A stretch of DNA of 64,000 bases from Acidobacteriota bacterium (GTDB taxonomy: Bacteria; Acidobacteriota; Terriglobia; Bryobacterales; Bryobacteraceae), in NCBI GenBank assembly GCA_018268715.1, contig JAFDVZ010000007.1, forward strand, positions 790,106-854,105, given 5' to 3'. The notes under the pieces are model-generated. The model was not told where the DNA came from, ran no database searches, and saw only the letters and a program-made list of their open reading frames with translations. The position numbers and the translations under genes were made by a program. Shown here piece by piece: positions 35,201-44,014 of this stretch; the stretch's first letter is position 1, and the number at the start of each line of letters is the position of its first letter.

Positions 35201-38200
35201 TCGAAGCCCGAGCCGCCCGTCTCGGCGTTGAGATGCAGCGCACCGGCGACCCGCCCAGCGCTAAGAACATCGACCGCGCCGTCTTTGACGACCGCTTCAC
35301 CCCCGACAGCCCCGACGCCACTCCCGAACAGCGCGCCGCCAACGAAGAGGCGCGTAAGGAAGCCCGCAAGGACAAGGCGCGCATGCTGCTGTTGGCGGCC
35401 CAATACGCGCATCCCGAAGGGCAGGCCGCGCCCCCCGCCGCCGACCACAAAACGGTGATGGACCCGGCCTTCCAGCCGGACTCCAAACAGGTGGACGCCG
35501 CGCGCAGCTCCCTGATCGCCGGCCTGCGCGGCCGCTTCGGCAGCGACACCCTGGGCGCCGATCTCGCCGAAGGCCTCCTCACCGACGACCGCCCCAGCCC
35601 CAAGACCGCATCGCTTGCCATGCAGCACGCGATGTACTCGCACCTCGGCACCGACGAGGAACTCCTGTTCCGCTTCACCGAGCGCATGACCAGCGACGAA
35701 ATCGCCGACATGCGCGCCCAGTTCAAGCAGGACACCGGCGACTCGCTCGACGCCGAACTCGGCACCTTCGGCGAAGGCGGCACGTTCACCGAACTCTCCG
35801 GCGACGACCGTCTCCGCATGGAGCGCGCCCTGCTCGGCGTCGCCCGCACCGACGCCGAAAAGCTCCGCAACGCCGCCTTCGCCATCGAACAGCAACGCCG
35901 CGAAACCGGCTCGTTCGGCAAATTCCTCGCCCAGGGCACGCTCGCCGAGCGCGTCATGGACAACACCAGCGCCCAACTCGAAGCGCTGGCGGGCGGCCCC
36001 ATCGCCATCAGCCGCCGCGGCGAGATCGTCTCGAAGCTCCCCAACTTCGACGGCAAGGGCCGCTACACCGGCCCCGACCGCGACACCTTCCTCTCCACCA
36101 CCGCGGTCTCGCAAAGCGTCGCCGAGAACTACTCGAAGCGCATCGACGCTTTCGCCGACATCGCCACCACCGGCATCGCCATCCTCGGCGCCATCGCGGC
36201 GGCCGTCATCACGGTGGCCACCGGAGGCGCCGCCGGACCGCTCATCGCCGCGGCGGTGATCGCGGGCCTTGCCTCGATGGGCGCGAACTACGCCATCAAG
36301 GGCGGCCGTTACGGTTGGGAGCAAGCCGCCATCGACCTCGGCATGACCGCCGTGCAAGCCGTCACCGCGGGCGTCGGCGCGCAGTTGGGCGCGGCGGCGC
36401 AGGTGGCGTCGAAGGGCGCGGCGGCGGCCAGCATCGCCAGCCGGTCCATCGCCTCGCTCGCGAAAATCTTCACCGGCAACCCGGTGGTGGACCAGATCAT
36501 CATTGGCGCCATCACCGGCTCCATCAGCGGTCTGGGCCGCACCGCGCTGAACGAAAAGACCTGGGAGCACGGCGGCGCCGACGCGGTGGGCGAACTGTTC
36601 GCCGGACTCATCAAAGGAGCTCTATCAGGCGCGGCGACAGCCACCGTCACGCAGGGCATCGAAGCGCTGGGACGCAACGGCGCGGCCATCGCCGATAGCG
36701 CCAAGGCGCTGGCGGCCCAGGGCGGCCTGTTGAAGGGCGCCGTGGGACTCGCCGGCCGCGGCGTGGGCGGGCTGGGCAAGGGCATCGGCTGGGCGATGAG
36801 CGCGCAGACCGGCGGCGGAGTCCTGAAGTCCGCCGGAGCCGTCGCCGCCCGAGGGCTCACCAAGGGAACCATGTCGGCGCTCAGCGGCATGACCGGCCGC
36901 GCCGTCGACATCGCCTTCGACGCCTCCCGCGGCGAGTTCAAGGGCGACGCGGGCGACGCCCTGCTCGACATCGGCCAGACCGGCCTTCACTCCTTCGTGC
37001 AAGGCATCGGCGAAGGCGCGGCCGAAGCGCGAGCCCAGCAGACGCACACGGTGAAGTTGAAGCAGGCGGAAGCCGCCATCGCCAAGGAGCGCGAAAGCCT
37101 GGGCCTGCCCAAGCTCTCGGACAAACAGCTCGAAGCCGCCGCCCACGACCTGACGTTCATGAACCACGTCGGCGGATCCGACGATCTGAGCCGCGCCGTC
37201 CACCTCGATCACGTCGCGACGAACGGCGGCCTGGAGCCGCTGCCCGCCATGCAGGCCCCGCCGCAAACGCCGCCGCCCGGTCCCGCGCCGGACGAACACA
37301 CCCCGCCCCCGCCCCCGTCCGGACGCCCCGCGCCCGAAGACACAACGCCCCCGCCCCCACCGCCGTCCGCCGCCCCGGCCGAAGAGCCCGTCGCCTCCCG
37401 CCCGCCCGCCGCCGCCAACCAGGTGGCCGAAGTCGACGCGACGGCCCAACACCCGCCGGCTCCCGATGAAACCCCAGCCGCCCGGATCGCCGCCCAGCAT
37501 CCCGCCGAGCAGGACCCCAGCGGACCGCCTCCGGCCACGCCCAGCGCGGACCACGACGCCGGCGACCCCTCGCGCCGTCCCCCCACCTTCACCGGCGAAG
37601 ACATCTCCCGAGCCGTCGACAACGCCCAAGCCCGCCTCCACGGCCGCATCGAAGAAGGCCAGCCCGGCGCCGACCTCCGCCCGCTCCCCGAAAACGCCGC
37701 CTCCAACATGCGCCAGCGCCAGCGAGCCGGCGCACTCGAAGAACAAGCGGACGGCGTCATGACCACCGCGCGCGAGCGCCTGGACCGAGCCATCCAGCGC
37801 GAAGCCGAAGCGAACCTCGCCGACAGCTACAACCCCCGCCGCGCCCGCGCCCTGCGTGAAGAATCGAACCGCCTGCTCGACGAAGCGGTGGACCTCGAAC
37901 GCCAGGCCAATAACCTCCGCGCCGAAGCCGCCGACTTCGCCAGCGGCCGCAAATCCGCCGTCGCCGACCTGCCCGGCCCCGAGGACCTGGAAGCCAACTT
38001 CGGCAACCTCGTCCGCGAACTGCCGAATCTCATCAGCCCCCCGCCCTCGCCCGTCGAGCGCGACCCATCGGCCATCCCGCGCCTCATCCGCCCCATGCTC
38101 GAAGGCGAAGGCGGCGGCCGTCTCGTCTTCCGCGTGGAAAGCGAACGCAGCCGGTCGCTCGTCACCGTCGACGCCCAAGGCAACGTCGTAGTGCAAGGTG

Positions 38201-40374
38201 GAGCATCCATCCACCTGAACTTCGGCTCCTTCGAACGCGCCGTGGAATTCGTCACGGAAAACAGCCTCGGCGCGGCCCGCATCATCCGCTTCGAAGTCGA
38301 CGAGTCCTGGGTGCGCTCCATGCGCTCGGCCGCCATCCCGGAGCACGAAACCGCCGCCCTCGCCGGCCGCCAGCCGCGCCTGGTCGACGTCCGTTTCGCC
38401 GACGACCAGTTCGAAGTCCCCCCCGGCCTGATCGGCGAACTCAACCGCTTCATCGTCCCCGGCAGTGGCGTAGTCCATGAACTGCCGGCCCCCACGTCCC
38501 GCCCGCCCGGAACCGGCGGCGGCCCCGGCCCCGTCGAGCCCGACCCTCCGCTGCGCCTCCCCAGCACGGCGCCCAAGGTTGAGGAGCCCTCCACCACCGC
38601 CGCCGGCATCGCCGGTTCCGCCTTCCACGGCGACCTGGGCGCCACCCGTTCGAAAGGCGGCGTCAACGTAGTCGAAACCGAATCCGCCGCCGCCATCGGA
38701 CGCCTGATCCAGGAAGGCGGCCAATTCCACGGCGCGGTCCACGCCACGGAAACCCCGGGGACCGTCCGCATCCCCAGCGACTCGGGCGACCTCCAGGTCA
38801 CCATCAAGGTCGGCGCCCTCATGGCCAACCCCGACGAAACCGTCCCGGTGGCGCGTTACGAAAAGCAGGGCAACAAGGTCACCATCACGGTGTCCGAAAA
38901 GGCGCCCGCCTCGCAGGTTCAGCGCGCCCTCGCCCACGAATTCAACGAACTCCGCTTCGGCAGCCGCGCGCAGGGCGACATGCTCGCCCCCGGCAAGACC
39001 CCCACGCCGCCCCCCGACCCCGTATCCCAACTCTCCCGTCACGACCGCGGCCGCATCGCCGAAATCGAGCACCTCGCCCGCGCCATCGAGTCCGCCCGCC
39101 TCAAGGGCGACTCCAAGACCGCCGCCGAACTCATGGATGAAGCCGGCCGCCTCACCGCCCACCTCGGACTGGTCCACGGCGGCGACCCCGCCAAGGCCCG
39201 CGCCGCCCTCGCCCTGGCCGCCCTCGAACCCACCTCCGCCGGACGCCGCCTGCTGGCCGATTTCGTCGCGGCGGGCCGCGCCAACCCGATGCTCGAGCCC
39301 ACCGGCTTCGGCCTCGACGATCTGGCCGTGCTGGCCCGGCAGTCGGCCTACCTGGCCACGCTCGACCGCTCCGGCGACGGCGTCCTGAATCGCGCCGCGG
39401 CCCTCCTGATCGCCGAAAACGTCCTCAATACACCCCCCAGCCAGCTCGACGGCGTACGCAGCCTCCTGCCCACTGAGGAAGCGCGCGCCATGTTCGACCT
39501 CGCTCTCGCCCACGCGCAGGCCAATCGCCGTCTCCAGGCCACCGTGGACAGCCGCCTGGCCTCGGAAATCACCCGCCAGCGCTTCGGCGACAACCCGCTC
39601 TTCCAGGAATTCAACCAGTTCCGCAAGCTCTACCTGGCCAAGAACCCCACCATCGACGCCAGCGACCCCGAAACCACCCGCCGCCTGTTCGAATACTGGA
39701 CCAAAGGCTCCGCCGTCACGCCCGCCGGCAGCCGCGTGGCGATCTCCATCGGAGAGGTCAAATCGGTCGCCATCGAAGTCGAAACCCACGGCCTGACCCT
39801 CCGCGACGCCGCCGCCCAGGAACAACTCGCCACCGGTCGCGCCACCGCCATCAATCGCCGCAACGCCATCGAGACGGAGCTGAAATCGCCCACTCCCACC
39901 ACCGACGCCGCCGCGCTGAAGGCGGAACTCACCACGGTCCTCGAAACCATCAAGAAGTCCGCCGAAACCATGGGCTCCAAAGCGGGCGAGCACTTCGCCG
40001 CGCACGAACTCGGCAACCCCAAGGCGATCCCCATAGGCAAGGAAGGCGCCGGCGTCCCCGACCTCGCCTACGAAGGCCCCGACGGCCGTCTCATCATCAT
40101 TGAGGCCAAGGGTCCAAAGGCGGGCCTGGTCGATCGCGCCACCCCCGACGGCCGCCGGGCCTATCAAGGCACGCCCGAATATCTGGAAAGCCTGGCCATC
40201 GACATGATGCGCCCCACCAACCCGGAGTCCGTGCGCAAACTGGGAGAACGCCTGCTGATCGCCATGCGCAACCCACCGCCGAAGGTGGACTATTATGTTG
40301 TGCGGCAGCCCGTGGACGCGCAGGGGCGTCCCACCGCGCTCGAAGCCCAGAAGTTCGACCTGAGCAGGAAATAG
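32230..40374 (+). CDS. Giant multidomain toxin-like cargo with PD-(D/E)xK-type C-terminus
   Basis: 2714 aa. From the N-terminus it has a disordered Pro/Ala/Lys-rich stretch to residue 180, then a long Ala-rich helical region (to about 640; AQASLDASSAAALQAIEAAG). Annexin-like repeats follow around 811-870 and 1138-1180; the second reads GTDEELLFRFTERMTSDEIA. A hydrophobic Gly/Ala region (1312-1600; IAILGAIAAAVITVATGGAA) looks membrane-inserting. A Pro-rich hinge lies near 1674-1725 (EHTPPPPPSGRPAPEDTTPP), then about 900 residues of unassigned helices and strands. The C-terminus contains VPDLAYEGPDGRLIIIEAKG: D2611, E2625 and K2627 form a D-x13-E-x-K site of PD-(D/E)xK nucleases, followed by YQGTPEYLES. 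No signal peptide. A nuclease effector with membrane-translocation aids is the best reading; unproven. Confidence 0.82.
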   Translation: MAGPTVAEPRAKRAPQHPAAPGRKPPAHGHPGAAAGMPAFLKKSDADRKPPSAAAVVTTAKPAAAAKAQPKRPATAAEQTGGAKAKAGPKAKSDAKTASPAPEPAPAAQPQADPGLSELDREAAIPVAKPTLDRQSIGADWQAPDSLPTDLVPKKTTPKPSAPPQPGAAVDPDPSIDRDAIREAQRAYYDLARDTRQLEASFATRANALAAEMAQTYDSEAEALLETHERDLQSVDGAARDATDAVGNAAFAAQASLDASSAAALQAIEAAGRSAYGLIAADDTTAAGRIAEVVSTLVSGHLGAFNGKIAELTTASDKATQALNDWRDNAKTNYPTNAPDALQNAKYEAVQLKVPKMAETGLTGLQKRVDRQKEEWGKKRDSTVCSLSCSYRGALDAERVRTNTQGRQSVAAALTRARRSLREQTQSGTTAIAGLRASFESQIRAQHRSIRSRLVSQARAAVAGLQREAQRAIGGVESSTRAALPSYWRSAQSLEKALRDAAANGPQALADAARRVPAGILEGTRRAASQVDARLDENKSRLAGTLAGQRETFLARNTEQTLAYQAALGALDTQSSTQFDESVGRFAEAFGGLAATVSKAAESWSQPLAKRMAAFIAKKSGEAQEALTSLLTGAEPKKGGGDTAKGDGAAQPSCGECDSAAGKSGAAPAATGSGEGGGGGAPKGLTAQAAEEVAFCKERADPGKLFKPQVTEIGSGIQTKLDQKAVNITQKFAGGFAGTVDEEGVIAQLRGLTKLKAIALDTVVYPRRTRSASLDSDLRKYLGAGSTDYAAASAYLSGNPREGARIELQDSVGFFNDDEARIEATLRALSPDDLKSLAADPAIRDDVGDALGGTDKEVFDALLAGDHAKADALRMRDKIDEARVDGNADAVHQAIEEYTAAPGEDDWRSTQEMTADQRREAVVKALGGVIREEQAKHGGPVPEMSDQDRAIAYVTRDIEVYVGEGETVTRSITGANKDLAVALLQHGENSVEARAARLGVEMQRTGDPPSAKNIDRAVFDDRFTPDSPDATPEQRAANEEARKEARKDKARMLLLAAQYAHPEGQAAPPAADHKTVMDPAFQPDSKQVDAARSSLIAGLRGRFGSDTLGADLAEGLLTDDRPSPKTASLAMQHAMYSHLGTDEELLFRFTERMTSDEIADMRAQFKQDTGDSLDAELGTFGEGGTFTELSGDDRLRMERALLGVARTDAEKLRNAAFAIEQQRRETGSFGKFLAQGTLAERVMDNTSAQLEALAGGPIAISRRGEIVSKLPNFDGKGRYTGPDRDTFLSTTAVSQSVAENYSKRIDAFADIATTGIAILGAIAAAVITVATGGAAGPLIAAAVIAGLASMGANYAIKGGRYGWEQAAIDLGMTAVQAVTAGVGAQLGAAAQVASKGAAAASIASRSIASLAKIFTGNPVVDQIIIGAITGSISGLGRTALNEKTWEHGGADAVGELFAGLIKGALSGAATATVTQGIEALGRNGAAIADSAKALAAQGGLLKGAVGLAGRGVGGLGKGIGWAMSAQTGGGVLKSAGAVAARGLTKGTMSALSGMTGRAVDIAFDASRGEFKGDAGDALLDIGQTGLHSFVQGIGEGAAEARAQQTHTVKLKQAEAAIAKERESLGLPKLSDKQLEAAAHDLTFMNHVGGSDDLSRAVHLDHVATNGGLEPLPAMQAPPQTPPPGPAPDEHTPPPPPSGRPAPEDTTPPPPPPSAAPAEEPVASRPPAAANQVAEVDATAQHPPAPDETPAARIAAQHPAEQDPSGPPPATPSADHDAGDPSRRPPTFTGEDISRAVDNAQARLHGRIEEGQPGADLRPLPENAASNMRQRQRAGALEEQADGVMTTARERLDRAIQREAEANLADSYNPRRARALREESNRLLDEAVDLERQANNLRAEAADFASGRKSAVADLPGPEDLEANFGNLVRELPNLISPPPSPVERDPSAIPRLIRPMLEGEGGGRLVFRVESERSRSLVTVDAQGNVVVQGGASIHLNFGSFERAVEFVTENSLGAARIIRFEVDESWVRSMRSAAIPEHETAALAGRQPRLVDVRFADDQFEVPPGLIGELNRFIVPGSGVVHELPAPTSRPPGTGGGPGPVEPDPPLRLPSTAPKVEEPSTTAAGIAGSAFHGDLGATRSKGGVNVVETESAAAIGRLIQEGGQFHGAVHATETPGTVRIPSDSGDLQVTIKVGALMANPDETVPVARYEKQGNKVTITVSEKAPASQVQRALAHEFNELRFGSRAQGDMLAPGKTPTPPPDPVSQLSRHDRGRIAEIEHLARAIESARLKGDSKTAAELMDEAGRLTAHLGLVHGGDPAKARAALALAALEPTSAGRRLLADFVAAGRANPMLEPTGFGLDDLAVLARQSAYLATLDRSGDGVLNRAAALLIAENVLNTPPSQLDGVRSLLPTEEARAMFDLALAHAQANRRLQATVDSRLASEITRQRFGDNPLFQEFNQFRKLYLAKNPTIDASDPETTRRLFEYWTKGSAVTPAGSRVAISIGEVKSVAIEVETHGLTLRDAAAQEQLATGRATAINRRNAIETELKSPTPTTDAAALKAELTTVLETIKKSAETMGSKAGEHFAAHELGNPKAIPIGKEGAGVPDLAYEGPDGRLIIIEAKGPKAGLVDRATPDGRRAYQGTPEYLESLAIDMMRPTNPESVRKLGERLLIAMRNPPPKVDYYVVRQPVDAQGRPTALEAQKFDLSRK

Positions 40375-40389
40375 AAATAGAGGAGCCCA

Positions 40390-41892
40390 TTGACGCCCGA
40401 CCCGCGAGACCCCGCACTGTGGACCGGCATCGCCGGCAGCCTGAAAGCCGCCGCCGAACTGCGCGCCGTTGTCCTTGCGGCGGGCCGCGATGACGACGCG
40501 GCGTTTCTGCTGGCCCACGACGCCTCCACGGCCGCCCTGGCCTCGCTGGACCCCGCGCGGAAGGACCTCACCGCGTCTCTGCTCCAGGAAGCGGCCGCCT
40601 GCGGAGTCGCCGCTGTCGTCTGCGCCGCCCGCGCATTCGGAACGGTCTCTCTCGAATGTCCCGGCGGCGTTCGTCGCGCCTTCCCAGCGGGAGGCGGCGC
40701 CGGAATGAACGGCCCCCGATGGGCGCTCGCCGCCGCGCTGGCCAGCATCGCCGGCGAAGCCGCCTCGTTCGGCGTGCTCTGTCATCCGTCGAACGTGCTC
40801 GCCATCCAGGAGCCCCCTGAAGCAGCCGACGCCTTCTGGGCGCCCTACACCATCGCGCTAGCGGCCTTCTATAGCGGCGATCCAGCCACCGGCGAACTCA
40901 TCGAGCACGCCCTCGACGCGCTGGCGGAGCGCTACCTCAAAATCGCCGATCCGCAATTTGTGCGCGACACCCGCGCCCCGATCCTGCGCCTTCTGCTGGC
41001 GTCCGCCCAGCGTGATCCCGAAGCCGGCCAGGCGCTGTCAGCCGCCCTCGACGCGCACTCGGAATACTACGGCGCAGGCCCCGGCAAAGGCGACCGCACG
41101 GGTCTGCTGGCCTTCGAAATCGGCGGCATCTGCGCCGCCGCCGGCCTCGACATGGACCACCCGCTGCTCGCGCCCCTGCGCGCCGCCCGCCAGGCCCCGC
41201 CCTGCAAGATTCTCTACCGCTTCCCCCGCCAGCCCATCGTCGACGACCTCGAAGCCCACTGGTTCCTCGACTCCCAGGGCTTCCCGCGCGCCGGCCGCAC
41301 CCACGAAATCGTCGACAACCAGGGCGTCCTCGAAGCCCGCTACCGGGCCAGCGGCGCTCCCGGACTCCCGCCCAGCGAAGCCGCCTTCGCCCTATCGGAC
41401 AACCCGGCCCCCAGCGCCCGCGATCAAGCCCTCGGCATCATCGAAATCCTGCGAGCCCAGGTCCAGCCATTGCTCGAATCCCTCTCGCACGACCGCACCG
41501 GCCGCGCCCTGCAATCCGTCCGCCCACGCCCGGAAGACTACGCAAAAGCCTTCCTGGGCGAAGCCGCCGAAGCCGCCCGCCGCCACTACGCGGCCATCTG
41601 GACCGCCGACGAGTCCCAATTGCCGCCGATGCGTTACGCTGACCCCGCCCAAACCATCATCCGCAGCGACATCGCGCCCGCCGGCATGCTGGCCGAAGAC
41701 AACGAACTCTCGCGCCAGTTCCCCGGCGGCTACCGCGCCATCGCGCCGAAACTCGACCCCCACCGCGTCTGGGTCCGCTGGAAATGTCTACGTCCCGGCG
41801 AATCGGCCGGCATGGCCTACGACGGTCTGGTCTGGCTCGACGATCACTGGGCCTGGTTCCCCAAGCCCTACCGCGCCCTCGGCCAGTCATAG
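40390..41892 (+). CDS. Candidate immunity protein (Imm49-like) for the adjacent toxin
   Basis: 500 aa, starting TTG five bases after an AGGAG site and 15 bases after the toxin stop. Residues about 150-270 resemble Imm49-type immunity proteins: PYTIALAAFYSGDPATGELI, ALDAHSEYYGAGPGKGDRTG, then LLAFEIGGICAAAGLDMDHP. That is the family's GD...H..Y...D..G..A...LA...G pattern. The N-terminal 100 residues and the C-terminal 230 (about 270-500; HRVWVRWKCLRPGESAGMAY) are not assigned. There is no signal or membrane segment, so it would be cytoplasmic, as expected to protect DNA from a nuclease. Match is by pattern, not a database search. Confidence 0.62.
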   Translation: MTPDPRDPALWTGIAGSLKAAAELRAVVLAAGRDDDAAFLLAHDASTAALASLDPARKDLTASLLQEAAACGVAAVVCAARAFGTVSLECPGGVRRAFPAGGGAGMNGPRWALAAALASIAGEAASFGVLCHPSNVLAIQEPPEAADAFWAPYTIALAAFYSGDPATGELIEHALDALAERYLKIADPQFVRDTRAPILRLLLASAQRDPEAGQALSAALDAHSEYYGAGPGKGDRTGLLAFEIGGICAAAGLDMDHPLLAPLRAARQAPPCKILYRFPRQPIVDDLEAHWFLDSQGFPRAGRTHEIVDNQGVLEARYRASGAPGLPPSEAAFALSDNPAPSARDQALGIIEILRAQVQPLLESLSHDRTGRALQSVRPRPEDYAKAFLGEAAEAARRHYAAIWTADESQLPPMRYADPAQTIIRSDIAPAGMLAEDNELSRQFPGGYRAIAPKLDPHRVWVRWKCLRPGESAGMAYDGLVWLDDHWAWFPKPYRALGQS

Positions 41893-41907
41893 AATCCAGT
41901 TAGCGAC

Positions 41908-42921
41908 ATGCTTCCACGTGAACGAGTGCTCGCCGCGCTCAGCTTCCAGCCACCGGATATCGTTCCGCTCGAATACCACGCCTCGCCCGCCGGCTTCGTC
42001 GACCACGGCGCCGCCCTGCGCGATCTCTGGGACCGGAACCCCGACGATTTCGGGCCTCCCCACCGCTTCGCCATCCCTGATGTCGACCCCGGCCCGCGCG
42101 CCTGGCGTGACGCCTGGGGCATCGAATGGGCCGAAAAGAGCTACGGCGCAGGAGGCCTGCCGACCAGGCGCCCGTTGGCCGACTGGAGCGCCTTCGAGCA
42201 CTTCCGCACGCCGCCCGTCCCCGAACCCTACGGCGAGGCCTTCGAATCGGAGCGCGCCCGTTCCCAGATCCACCGCCAGCAGTACTTTCAGAAGACCGCC
42301 TGGATCAGCCTGTTCGAGCTGATGCACGCCCTGCGCCCCTTTGAGGACGTGCTGATGGACATCGCCTCGGACGCCCCGGAAATCGGCCGCCTGGCGGACG
42401 TCCTCACCGAACACCACCTCGCCCACATCCGCTACCTGTTAGCCCGAGGCGTCGACGCCATCCAATTTGGCGACGACTTCGGCACGCAATCCGGCCTGAT
42501 GCTCTCGCCGAAGCTGTGGCGAGACTTCTTCGCGCCCCGCTACCTCGAACTGATGCGCCCCATCAAGGCGGCGGGAGCGAAGGTGTTCTTCCACACCTGC
42601 GGCGCGGCCGGCGGACTGCTCGAAGACATCGCCGCGTTGGGCGTCGACGCCGTATGGCCGCAGTTGAACACGTACGATCTCGACTGGCTCGCCCGTTTCT
42701 CCCGCCAGTCGAAGCTTGCCATCGCGCTCCACCCGGACCGTGGAGAGCTCATGATCCGTTCCACTCCCGACGCCGTCCGCCGCTACGTCGCCATGCTCGC
42801 CGAAACATTTCAGGTGGATCGTGGCGGCACCTGGTTCTACGTCGAAATCGACCGCGGCTTCCCCTTCGCGAACGTCGCCGCCCTGGCCCAAGCCATCGCC
42901 AGCCTGCGTCAATGCGGATGA
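41908..42921 (+). CDS. Uroporphyrinogen decarboxylase (URO-D) superfamily protein
   Basis: 337 aa. Begins RERVLAALSFQPPDIVPLE, the URO-D family start. KVFFHTCGAAGGLLEDIAAL (H229-T-C-G) matches the metal-binding H-x-C motif of the MtaA/CmuA-type methyltransferase branch rather than of HemE. DAIQFGDDFGTQSGLMLSPK and DAVWPQLNTYDLDW are also typical. The likely role is corrinoid-dependent methyl transfer or another vinylogous demethylation; substrate unknown. It follows the immunity gene by 15 bases with no clear ribosome site, so it may ride on the same transcript or form the start of a new unit. Next gene overlaps its stop. Confidence 0.85.
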   Translation: MLPRERVLAALSFQPPDIVPLEYHASPAGFVDHGAALRDLWDRNPDDFGPPHRFAIPDVDPGPRAWRDAWGIEWAEKSYGAGGLPTRRPLADWSAFEHFRTPPVPEPYGEAFESERARSQIHRQQYFQKTAWISLFELMHALRPFEDVLMDIASDAPEIGRLADVLTEHHLAHIRYLLARGVDAIQFGDDFGTQSGLMLSPKLWRDFFAPRYLELMRPIKAAGAKVFFHTCGAAGGLLEDIAALGVDAVWPQLNTYDLDWLARFSRQSKLAIALHPDRGELMIRSTPDAVRRYVAMLAETFQVDRGGTWFYVEIDRGFPFANVAALAQAIASLRQCG

Positions 42922-43895
42922 GGAGAGGACTGTCGATCGCCGCGGCCGCACTCTGCCTGTTGGCGATCGCCGGCGCGACCTATCAGGCCCTGGCCTTCCG
43001 GGCCGAGGCGCACAGCTCCGCACACCCGAAGCGGCTGGTCGACGCGGGCGGCTTCCGGCTCAACGTGTATTGCACGGGACAGGGCAGTCCCACGGTCCTT
43101 CTCGAAGCAGGATTCGCCGACTCGCTGGAATCCTGGCGCCGAGTCCAGCCCGAAATCGCCCGCTTCACCCGCGTCTGCTCCTACGACCGCGCCGGTTACG
43201 GCTACAGCGACCCCGGCCCGGCGCCCCGGACGGCTGACAAGATCGCCCGCGAGCTGCACCAAGCGTTGAGCAACGCCGGCGAGCGCCCGCCGTACATCCT
43301 GGCCGGCCACTCCTTCGGCGGCTATCTGGTCCGCGTCTTCAACGGAGCCTATCCCGGCGAAGTAGCTGGCCTGGTGCTCGTGGACGCGACGCAGGAAGAC
43401 CAGTACCGCCTGCTTCCGAAGGCGTGGTCCGACCTGGGCGAGGCCACGCGCCGCCGCGCGCGACGCCAGTCATTCTGGGCGCCGTTCTATATCGGTCTGG
43501 GCATCGCCCGCCTCGAATTCCGCCTGAAGGGACAGGACCCGCCGCCTCTGTTGCTCCAATCCAAGTACCTGCGGGCCAGGGCCAGCGAACTCCTGAACAT
43601 CCAGGCAAGTGCGGAGCAGGCCCGCGCGGCTGGCCACATGGAGGACAAACCGCTCATCGTATTGACAGCCGGTCAAACCATCGACGCGGCGCTTCGCGCC
43701 GCCCTGAGCGCCTCGGACCAGAAGGCGTACGCCGGCGTCTGGATCAACGTACTGCAAATGCGTCTGGCGAACCTATCCAGTCGCGGCCAGCGAATTATCC
43801 TTCCCAGCAGCGGCCACGACGTCCCGGCGGAAGCCCCCGGCGCAATTGTGACCGCCGTGCGGGAACTGCTCAAGTCGGCGTCCAAACCTCGATAG
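42918..43895 (+). CDS. Alpha/beta hydrolase with N-terminal membrane anchor or signal
   Basis: 325 aa. The N-terminus MRRGLSIAAAALCLLAIAG is a signal peptide or single anchor (an ATG six bases upstream is equally possible). An alpha/beta-hydrolase core follows: GGFRLNVYCTGQGSPTVLLE, oxyanion-type segment, VCSYDRAGYGYSD, the nucleophile elbow GHSFGG (Ser132) and VLVDATQED. The probable catalytic His lies in SSGHDVPAEAP near the C-terminus. The substrate is not predictable; it is probably an exported esterase or peptidase-like hydrolase. Start overlaps the URO-D stop, suggesting co-expression. Confidence 0.85.
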   Translation: MRRGLSIAAAALCLLAIAGATYQALAFRAEAHSSAHPKRLVDAGGFRLNVYCTGQGSPTVLLEAGFADSLESWRRVQPEIARFTRVCSYDRAGYGYSDPGPAPRTADKIARELHQALSNAGERPPYILAGHSFGGYLVRVFNGAYPGEVAGLVLVDATQEDQYRLLPKAWSDLGEATRRRARRQSFWAPFYIGLGIARLEFRLKGQDPPPLLLQSKYLRARASELLNIQASAEQARAAGHMEDKPLIVLTAGQTIDAALRAALSASDQKAYAGVWINVLQMRLANLSSRGQRIILPSSGHDVPAEAPGAIVTAVRELLKSASKPR

Positions 43896-43993
43896 GAGCT
43901 CCCCTGTGACCGGCAGGACCAAGCTCGCCGGCCAGGACTCCTGGCGGAAGCCCCGGCGCAAATGGCAGCCGTTCGCAAACCACTCGGGAGACC

Positions 43994-44014
43994 CCAGTCA
44001 GGCCGGCTGACTGG
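43994..44014. terminator. 8-bp hairpin between convergent genes
   Basis: CCAGTCAG, a GCCGG loop and CTGACTGG form a perfect 8-bp stem that spans the stop codon of the minus-strand glycosyltransferase and lies 99 bases past the hydrolase stop. No T-run on either side. As the genes converge here it may act as a bidirectional transcript end; that is inferred. Confidence 0.4.

Noticed and set aside
38920-38960. HEFNE motif in the giant protein as a zinc peptidase
   Set aside because: It lacks the second His of HExxH and no third ligand is seen; too weak to claim.
32584-40785. Very long minus-strand open frames (over 1300 residues) under the toxin gene
   Set aside because: They are mirror frames of a GC-rich gene with C-rich third codon positions. 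The predicted proteins are low-complexity, without domains, signals or ribosome sites.
41908-42921. HemE (haem synthesis) for the URO-D protein
   Set aside because: The H-x-C site matches the methyltransferase-type branch better, and no other haem genes are nearby.
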